Assembly (NCBI RefSeq): GCF_029962835.1
Contig: NC_080573.1
Location: forward strand, 30,931,001-30,995,000
Direction of reading: 5' to 3'
DNA length: 64,000 nucleotides
Source of the DNA: Magnolia sinica
Lineage: Eukaryota > Streptophyta > Magnoliopsida > Magnoliales > Magnoliaceae
Under the pieces are notes generated by a model that saw only the letters and a program-made list of their open reading frames with translations, had not been told where the DNA came from and did no database searches. Made by a program: the position numbers and the translations under genes. Positions 57,174-64,000 of this stretch are shown piece after piece (positions within the stretch are counted from its first letter, which is position 1; each line of letters opens with the position of its first letter).

Positions 57174-57620
57174 AATCACAGGTGGGAGTGTATTTCCAAA
57201 CATTTGTGGCCCACCTCATGAATGGGAGAACTAGACTTTGGACATGGCATGACCCATTTGGTACATGTCCCAGATTTTGCACGTGCGTGCTTCTTCTGTC
57301 TATGTTAAAAATCTGTAGGACATGTCTGTAAGATTTGGACCATTAATCAAGTTGGACCCGTTGCCAACATATCATGGACAAATGATCAGTCTGCTAGACC
57401 CATTCAGTGGGCCACACACTTATTAGAAAGGAAGATATCTAGAAAATAGATGCCCAACAGTATAAATTCAGCATGCACGTGTAGCCTGCTTGATGATAAG
57501 AACCGTTGATTTTTTTGGACGAGGGCATGCTTACTATGGTTCCAAACTGATGAACGGGTCTGTATCTCATACATGTGCAATATTTTGCCACACATTCCCC
57601 CACGCGCCACAGCAACTCTT
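57174..57620. other. Non-coding stretch, nothing identified
   Basis: No gene seen. The minus-strand frame 57404-57610 is unsupported. Confidence 0.4.
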
Positions 57621-57630
57621 ACCTCTCTAT

Positions 57631-58204
57631 AGGGGTGTACACGAATCGAGCTAGCTCGGTTAGCTCGCTCGACCTGACTCGAAAAAGCTCGACTCGACTT
57701 GGTTCGAAGCCGAGTCGAGCTGATTTTTTTAGCTCGAAAATGAGTTTGAGCAGGCCCAGCTCGAATCGAACTAGTTCGGTGACTCAGTTACTTTGCCATT
57801 GATGTTGCTCACCAACTGTTTGATAAAATGACTCAACGAAATGTGGTTGGTGGCAAGGAAGGTATATACAGGAAACAAATATCTTTTTTCTCTTTGTTTT
57901 GTTTTGTTTTTGTTTTTTTTTTTTAATGTTATTTAGAAGGCGTTTGAAAAAATACCTGTAAAACTATTGCCTCTGTTTGTAAAATAGTGGGATTTTGAAG
58001 TTGCAATTAAGGTGTTTGTGGAAATGCCTCAATGACAAACTCGACTCAATTTTAGCTCGAACTCAGCCTGAGCTGGCCCGAGCTGCTGACCGAACCAAGC
58101 CGAGCTGGCCAGTCAGGCTCGAGGACCGAGCAGAGCCGAGTTCAAACTGAGATCAGCCAATGTTCGAGCCCAGCTCGACTCGGTTTGACTCGGTGTACAC
58201 CCCT
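57631..58204. mobile_element. Mutator-like element, same family as 51949-52602
   Basis: The termini are inverted, AGGGGTGTACAC at 57631 and GTGTACACCCCT ending at 58204. Flanks acctctctat / acctctccgc agree at 8 of 10 positions as a worn 10-bp duplication. Sub-terminal 'gagctagctcgg..agctcgactcg' arrays appear at both ends. The middle keeps 'tgttgctcaccaactgtttgataaaa' and 'aaatacctgtaaaactattg', also present in the 52 kb element. No transposase. Confidence 0.75.
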
Positions 58205-59270
58205 ACCTCTCCGCAACCTTCTTCCCTTGCCACGAGAAATGCTTTGATACTCTGGCAGAGCGTGATGCTTCGTACGCATGCACTAAAAATATATATATTT
58301 GCAATGTATATAACTCAAAATAAACCCTCCAATTAGTGCGGCCCACTTCAGATCGGTAAAAAAAGACGGTTCTATGGACGCCTAAATAACCTAAAGGTTG
58401 ACACGCATTGGACAGCTAACTACAAAGTAGTAAACGTTCTGAACTCAACTGACAAAGATCCAACAATCAGAAGTTGAACTCCAACAATGAACCCGAATTC
58501 ATCTAAGTGGGTCCCACAATTTAGACGGCTTAACCTGAGTAACTTATATGACACGTGTGTAATTTTCACTTCGTGGGTATGAGCCATCACATGGCCAGAA
58601 TATCACTACCTCCACTGAAAGAAGAAAGGAATCCTATTGCTTCTCAGTGTTGCTTTGATGGTTGGATTTACAAGATGTCCCTAAAAGGGCTTTGCTTTGT
58701 CATCTACGAAGGAGAGGAAAGGAAGGAATAAAAAATAATGATCAACGGTTGAGATTGCATCCTTTTTAATTATCAATTAGTGGATTCTTGATTTGATCAA
58801 CCTTGCTTGTTACCTAGGCATGTATTTCTTTTCACGTGTCGACACACGCGGACAGAAAATACGTGTGCTTTTGTACATACGCGCGGATGCAAGGAAAGGA
58901 AAGTCTCTCTCTCTCTCTCTGTCCCTCTTTCTCCCCGTCTCTCTCTCTCTCTCTCTCCCCAACGTATATACGGTGGGCCAATAATAATAGATGGAGCAAA
59001 TTAAGGTCAAAATTCACCAATATGACCATCGTAACCATCCAAATGGCGATGAACAAATGAACGGTTGGAAAGAAAATAATCACTGGGTTTTGATTCAACA
59101 AGCAAAATCAGACAGTCGTTGATCATATAATCAGTGGATTTTGCTCAGAATAGGATTATTAGGGTATTTATGTGATAGGAATGCCAGTATGTATCGCGAC
59201 TTAATGATGAGCGGCTCAGATCCATACAAGTGGCCCGTGTGTATGTCCAAGTAGGCTTGCAATGGGCCAA
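58205..59270. other. Non-coding stretch with a CT-rich microsatellite
   Basis: (CT)n-type run at about 58904-58958. No gene; the overlapping open frames on both strands around it are low-complexity artefacts. Confidence 0.5.
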
Positions 59271-59816
59271 GTCGGAAGCGGATTGCGTACTGAGTAACTC
59301 AGTACCATTAGCGTACTGAGTAAACTGTGTGGGGTCCACTGTTATTTATTTATTTTATCCACTCCGTTAATCCATATTAAGAGATAACTTTAAGACTAGA
59401 TTCCAAAAATGAAGCAAATTAAAATCTCAAATGGACCACACTACAGGAAACAGTTTGATTGAACCTCTACCATTAAAAAAGTTTTTAGAGGCCAAAGAAG
59501 TTTTGGATCAAGCTGATGTTCGTGGTTTCTCTTCATCCATGTATTTGTGATCTTATGAACTGGTTGGATGACAAATAAAAATTAATTTGGACCCTAGGAA
59601 GATTTCAACGGTGAAAGTCATTATTCCACACTGTTTCCAGTGTAATGGTCCACTTGAGCACTGGATTCACTTCAATTTTTGTATCAACCCCTAAAATTAT
59701 CATTAAAAATGGATGGACGGTGTAGATAAACCACATACATTAACAGTGGGCCCAACTGAGTTTACTCAGTACGATAAAAGCGTACTGAGTAACTCAGTAC
59801 GCAATCCGATTTCGAC
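59271..59816. mobile_element. MITE with palindrome-bearing inverted ends
   Basis: The outer ends are inverted over about 35 bp (left 'gtcggaagcggattgcg', right complement 'gtcgaaatcggattgcg'). Each end contains the same hairpin, GTACTGAGTAACTCAGTAC, at 59287-59305 and 59782-59800, followed inward by a second 'gcgtactgagtaaact'. The interior is a family-1 repeat (gtgtggggtccactg .. cagtgggcccaactgag). Non-coding. Confidence 0.75.
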
Positions 59817-60420
59817 ATAGACGGTTAGAATGGAAAGTAATCAATGGTCCGAATTCGGCAAACAAATATCCATTGATCAGATTTCGCACACGTGTTGCCT
59901 TGTCACCACGCGCGAGGCGAATGCATCTTCAAACGCTACTTGAGTCGGTAGCCGAGTGGACTAACTCCAGTGGTAGTTGGCCGCCATCTAAAGAATGGTG
60001 GTGACTCTTCAACGATCGAGAGGGAGTGGCTGTACAGCAATCCAAACCGTTGGAATAGCTAACTCAGTTGTAGATAGGAAATAACTGAAACATTACCCTT
60101 GAAACTTGAACCACTTCCTATTTTATATCCTCATCGAATTGATATCCTTAGATTCAATGGTTAGGATTGCTTAATCATTGTGACATTACAGATATGATTC
60201 ACCCACAATGTTCCCTATAAGCTAGATGGTATGGATAGCTGTACATTAGGTGCATGAAGTTCCAAGACCCAAATGGTCTACAAAACCTGTTTTCGGCTCA
60301 TCGACTTACACCATGCTCTTTCATCAAGTGAAAATCATTTTTTGTACCGTTAATACAAAATCTAAGTCCCATTAAAAACTCATTTAGGCTAATCCGATCG
60401 GACTCGGATTCGGTAGTTAC
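59817..60420. other. Non-coding stretch, nothing identified
   Basis: No gene or element ends recognised. Confidence 0.4.
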
Positions 60421-60429
60421 CCAACAGTA

Positions 60430-60935
60430 CCTAGCTCGGTACTAGTCTGTGACTGAAAAAGCTCTGTGGACCCACCACGATGCATGTGTTTTATCTACGC
60501 CTTCCATTCATTTTTCCGTATCATTTTAAGGTATGAGCCCAAAATTAAGGTAGATCCAAATTATAGGTGGACTGCACCATATGAACAACAGCGATTGAAC
60601 GGTCACCATTAAATACTTCTTGGGGACACAAAAGTTTTGGGACAAGCTGATATTTTTTGTTTTCCCTTCGTCCAGAATTTTGTGACCTAATCAACAGGTT
60701 GGATGGAAAATAAACATTACAGTGGGACGTAAGTAATTTTTAATGGTTGGCGTTCAATCACCACTCTTTCCTGTGGTGTGGTCTACCTGAGATTTATATC
60801 TACTTGATTTTTGGGCTTATGATATAAAATAAGATGAAAAAATAGATGGACGGAGTGGATAAGACAAATATACCGTAATGGCTCTTTTACTGCACCTTCC
60901 GAGAGCCGTCACCACTGTAGCCGAGTCCTACACCA
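60430..60935. mobile_element. Family 1 repeat copy upstream of WAP copy 2
   Basis: Starts near 'acctagctcggtactagtctgtgactgaaaaagctctgtggacccacc' and ends near 'ctgcaccttccgagagccgtcaccactgtagccgagtcctac'. The interior is 'acgatgcatgtgttttatctacgccttcc', 'gtatgagcccaaaattaaggtagatcc', 'cttcttgggg' and 'gtggtgtggtctacctgagattt'. It lies just outside the region shared with copy 1. Confidence 0.5.
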
Positions 60936-60939
60936 TCGG

Positions 60940-61380
60940 TAACGATGTAAACTTGCTCCCCAAACCAATAAGCTCACATGGTGGGACCCACCTAAGTTTT
61001 ATATCAGGTTGATTTTTGGATCTGCTCTCCATCCTGGTGATTTAGACCTGATTAACGGGTTTGATAAAAGATACACAACGCGATGGCCCAGAACAAGCTA
61101 GTGTTTGGCATACCATTCCCATTTTTCTATGTAATGTCGTCTATTGGAGTTATGGATCTATCTTATTTTCTATATTACTATCTAAAATTTAAGAATGAAC
61201 CTGATAGGCGGAGTGGATTCGACATATATATAAGATGGTGGATCCCACATAGTTGGGGATGATTCGAATCCAAATGATCCACCATCATTTTCGGAATGGC
61301 GATAGACTATCATTGATAGGCTTTCAAGCCCCTCCCCCATCGAGAGAGACTGAAATGGCAACATCAGAAAATAAGTCATT
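60940..61380 (+). promoter_or_regulatory. WAP: WAP copy 2 promoter region
   Basis: Upstream sequence conserved with 9290-10100. The block 'CGATAGActATCATTGATA' (61301-61319) is preserved in copy 1 (10056-10074). A possible TATA-like 'catatatataag' lies at about 61222-61233. The single tgatccacc at about 61278 marks the unoccupied site of the MITE found in copy 1. The exact start site is unknown. Confidence 0.5.
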
Positions 61381-61441
61381 GCGTTTTGGAAGCTCCTGTC
61401 TCCCGCTCAACTCATCTTCCTTTTTTCTTCTGTTTGCTTCT

Positions 61442-61477
<36 letters not shown>

Positions 61478-61634
61478 CCTTTAAAAATCCGTATCTGCAG
61501 TTTCCGTCGAAGATTAGCTGGAGATCCGAGGATTCCAACGGCCGTCCCGCCAGATTTAAAGATATCAACGGCTTTTTTGTCTTTTTCAATCCCACGAACA
61601 CCATAAGCCTGGAAATGGATTTGATTTTGTATAT
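61380..61634 (+). other. WAP: WAP copy 2 predicted 5'UTR exon
   Basis: A CT-rich leader ((CT)n at 61443-61471), then 'tgcagtttccgtcgaagatt', 'gaggattccaacggccgtcccgccag' and 'ggatttgattttgtatat', then donor GTAATC at 61635. The matching copy-1 donor is GTAAGC. Intron 1 starts with a second CT run (61640-61689). Confidence 0.55.
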
Positions 61635-61635
61635 G

Positions 61636-61690
<55 letters not shown>

Positions 61691-62174
61691 GCTATTTCGA
61701 ACAAATTTAGGAGATGAATTTCAGTGATTTTCATAGGTTGTTCTTTTACTGAAATCAACTATTTTCGGGTTGCAATTTGAATTTTCAGATCATTTTGTTT
61801 TTTGTTTTTTTTTTTTCTTTTTCTTTTTTGGTTATTGTGCAATTATCTGATGCTTGATTGAAATTTTAGCACATTCTATTTTTTCCCCGTTTGGATTTGA
61901 AGTTGAATATCAATGATTTTATGGGTTTTGTTCTTATGGAATTTACAGTGTTTGGGTTTGGTTTTTTTTTTTTTTTTTCAATCTTTTGTGTTTTGGATAT
62001 TTCTATCTTCCTTGAAAATTTGAAGTTGAATAAGAAAAAGATTACTATAGGGTTTTAAATTTGTGGATTTGCTTTGCCTCTTGTAGATTTTCCCTTTTTT
62101 TATTTTTGACTTTTGACTTTGGTATTTGGTTGTAGGTTTTGAGTTGATTGAAAGCGGCTTAATATATTTGTAGA
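61635..62174 (+). other. WAP copy 2 intron 1
   Basis: T-rich intron. Candidate acceptors are 'ggttgtag' (about 62136), 'atttgtag' (62173) and 'ttttctcag' (62226); an in-frame stop at 62171-62173 lies before the start codon in any case. The beginning matches 10367-10545 and the middle matches 38130-38340, so in copy 2 this intron is contiguous where copy 1 carries the large insertion. Confidence 0.6.
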
Positions 62175-62251
62175 GCTTCATAACAGTTTGGTTAGATTGG
62201 TCGGTGAGGCTTTCCAATTTTCTCAGTCTTTCGGACTTACCAAAAGCACCT

Positions 62252-64000
62252 ATGGAGAATTCAGAGGTTCCACATACAAAAGTTAGCTCGTTACTCGACT
62301 CATCCTTGCAATCAAGTAGCAATTTGGATGGAACTGAGAATTCCATTGATGATTCGGCCTTCCAGGAGCAAATCTTCATGGAAGATTTGGATTTATATTT
62401 CGAGGATATTAACAATCGACTGACAATCTCAAGGATGGTAAGTGATTCTGTTATCAAGGGCATGGTGAATGCTGTCTCAGAAGAGGCTGCAGAGAATATC
62501 GCCTTGAAAGAAGCAGAGGTGGCATTGTTGCAAAAAAGATTACATTTATACGAGTCAAATGCACATATAGATAGTAAACTCTCCTTTTTGGCTGTAGATG
62601 AACCCAAAAGAATGAAATTCAAGGTACAGCCAAGCTTGCTAGATTTGGGTGTTGAACAGAATCGCGTGGAGGAGGATTTGGGCAATCTAAAGATAGCAGC
62701 AGAAGAGCAGTTTCAGCAGCTTAAAAATAAAGTTGAAGATGTAAAGGGTTTTTCTTTTCAAATGGGGCAGATGTCAGAGACGCTCATGGACATGGAGAAA
62801 GGCCTTGATGGTTTGAAAAGTATACTAAGAGTGGTGTATGAACAGATTGACAAAATACCTTTGATGTCTGAGGCATCACTTAATGAATGGAATTGGGAGC
62901 GAGACTTTCAAAAAGAAGTTGATGGTATTGTGTTTCAGAGTGCCGTTAAGACCCTACATGAGGATTTTCAAGAGAAGTCTCTTGAACAAAGAAGCCATTT
63001 ATCTGGTCACCCAAACAAAAATCTGCTTATGAAGGTGGCTGAACTCTCAAGCATACGCCAAGATCTCACTGCCATTTCCAGCTCTTTATTTTGTCCAGAA
63101 CCATCAAAGCTGTCATCTCATGGGTCCCTTGAAGTTGTTGAGGAATGGACTAATGAAAGGAAAGATCGAATTCATGGGAAGCTATTTGGAAGTCACCTTT
63201 CACCATCCTCTTACCTTCAAGATGAAAATGGCACAACTTCTCTAGAGAACTCTAAGGAATCTAAAAACACGACACCTGAGGTAATGGAATATCTCCAACT
63301 GAAGCACATGTCGAAGGAAGAGATTATAAACTATTTCAAGACCAAAATGACCGACATGAAGAGAGACCATGAGTTGAAAGTGCAATATATGACTGAAGAG
63401 TATTTCAGCCTCAGGCGTGAGTTCCTCAAAGAAAAAGGATCTTCCAACTCAAGGAAAGACAAGGACTTTGATGCCCTGAGGAAAAAAATCCCAGAGGTGA
63501 TTCTAAAGTTGGATGATATCCTTGTGGAAAATGAGAAGTCATCTGCGTCTTGTGATGATTACGAGAATATCTGCATTTTGAAGGATAGGGTCAATAGTTT
63601 GCTTTCTGAAAACCATTGTTTGCAAGACACGCTTATAAATAAAAGAAAGGAGGTTGAATCTTTCTCTTTGCAGCTGTCTGATGCAACTGAGGAACTGTCA
63701 CATCATTTGATTGCAGAGGCCAACTTCAGGAAGCAGATAAAGAAGCTTGAATGTGATGTGGAAGATTTGAATATAGAAAGTTTCATTAGAGAAGACATAT
63801 GTAAGTGTGTCCTCGGAGAGTTAACCAGCCAAATCAAATGCAATATGGAAGATTCAGACATTCAGGCTATCTTTGTGCATGAGACATGTGCAATTATTTT
63901 CAGAGAAGCTGTGAGAGATGCTGAGGCCACTGTCAGTCTCTTGATGATGAACTATAACAAAGAAAAGGAAAGGAGAGTTCACCTTGGAGAAAAACTGTTG
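62252..64000 (+). CDS. WAP: WPP domain-associated protein, N-terminal 583 residues (runs off window)
   Basis: ATG at 62252 is the first in-frame ATG after a stop at 62171. The frame is open to the window end with no intron. As known for the family, WAP is a Golgi- and nuclear-envelope-associated coiled-coil protein that binds WPP-domain proteins. The N-terminus is Ser/Asp-rich. Residues about 43-75 hold MEDLDLYFEDINNRLTISRMVSDSVIKGMVNAV, the family signature, followed by 'EEAAENIALKEAEVALLQKRLHLYE'. From about residue 154 the protein is collinear with copy 1, then long heptad-like coiled-coil with Glu/Lys/Leu bias. It has one copy each of the 26- and 86-residue units that are multiplied in copy 1. 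It also keeps about 20 residues (around SLEQRSHLSGHPNKNLLMKV) absent in copy 1. The C-terminal exons lie beyond the window. This is probably the functional copy. Confidence 0.9.
   Translation, partial: MENSEVPHTKVSSLLDSSLQSSSNLDGTENSIDDSAFQEQIFMEDLDLYFEDINNRLTISRMVSDSVIKGMVNAVSEEAAENIALKEAEVALLQKRLHLYESNAHIDSKLSFLAVDEPKRMKFKVQPSLLDLGVEQNRVEEDLGNLKIAAEEQFQQLKNKVEDVKGFSFQMGQMSETLMDMEKGLDGLKSILRVVYEQIDKIPLMSEASLNEWNWERDFQKEVDGIVFQSAVKTLHEDFQEKSLEQRSHLSGHPNKNLLMKVAELSSIRQDLTAISSSLFCPEPSKLSSHGSLEVVEEWTNERKDRIHGKLFGSHLSPSSYLQDENGTTSLENSKESKNTTPEVMEYLQLKHMSKEEIINYFKTKMTDMKRDHELKVQYMTEEYFSLRREFLKEKGSSNSRKDKDFDALRKKIPEVILKLDDILVENEKSSASCDDYENICILKDRVNSLLSENHCLQDTLINKRKEVESFSLQLSDATEELSHHLIAEANFRKQIKKLECDVEDLNIESFIREDICKCVLGELTSQIKCNMEDSDIQAIFVHETCAIIFREAVRDAEATVSLLMMNYNKEKERRVHLGEKLL

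Noticed and set aside
61978..62685. 235-codon minus-strand open frame
   Set aside because: It is antisense to the WAP copy-2 first coding exon and intron; the + strand has the family signature and continues open to the window end.

Overview
This window looks like nuclear DNA from a large, repeat-rich plant genome. It is AT-rich, has spliced genes, tRNA-Met-primed LTR retrotransposons and many non-autonomous DNA transposons, and nothing prokaryotic. Several short repeats containing GTGGGGCCCACC recur dozens of times. I associate that repeat style with magnoliid-type trees, but this is a recollection, not a result. Only one gene family is visible: the plant coiled-coil WPP domain-associated protein (WAP), present as two head-to-tail copies on the + strand.

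Copy 2 begins near the right edge. It has a promoter and 5'UTR exon (to 61634), intron 1, and a start codon at 62252, then runs open to the window end (583 codons seen). Copy 1 is an older, rearranged duplicate. Its promoter and 5'UTR exon are at about 9300-10366. Its coding exons are at 38363-40431, 41494-41620, 43674-43775 and 47861-47914, each with consensus splice sites and matching phases. The two halves are separated by about 27 kb of transposons sitting where copy 2 has contiguous intron 1. Copy 1 has lost the first 153 codons and carries two in-frame internal repeat expansions (3 x 78 bp and 2 x 258 bp).

By region: 1-9.3 kb holds DNA-transposon derivatives, including a 4 kb element with long inverted ends and a hAT-like element. 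9.3-10.5 kb is the copy-1 promoter and 5'UTR, with a Mutator-like insertion. 10.5-16 kb holds tandem and hAT-like repeats. 16-25.9 kb is a dense cluster of two repeat families with a gypsy fragment and a probable solo LTR. 26-37.7 kb is a nest of LTR retrotransposons: a Tat-like LTR, then gypsy gag, a copia element and gypsy RNase H/integrase, then a minus-strand gypsy element with LTRs. 37.7-47.9 kb is the copy-1 gene body, with transposons in introns 2-4. 48-61 kb is repeats, including a short copia element with both LTRs (53394-57173) and two Mutator-like elements. 61.2-64 kb is copy 2.

The two gene copies would encode related coiled-coil proteins. In the known family these bind WPP-domain proteins at the Golgi or nuclear envelope. 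Whether copy 1 is expressed cannot be told from sequence. I found no RNA genes, CRISPR arrays or operons.
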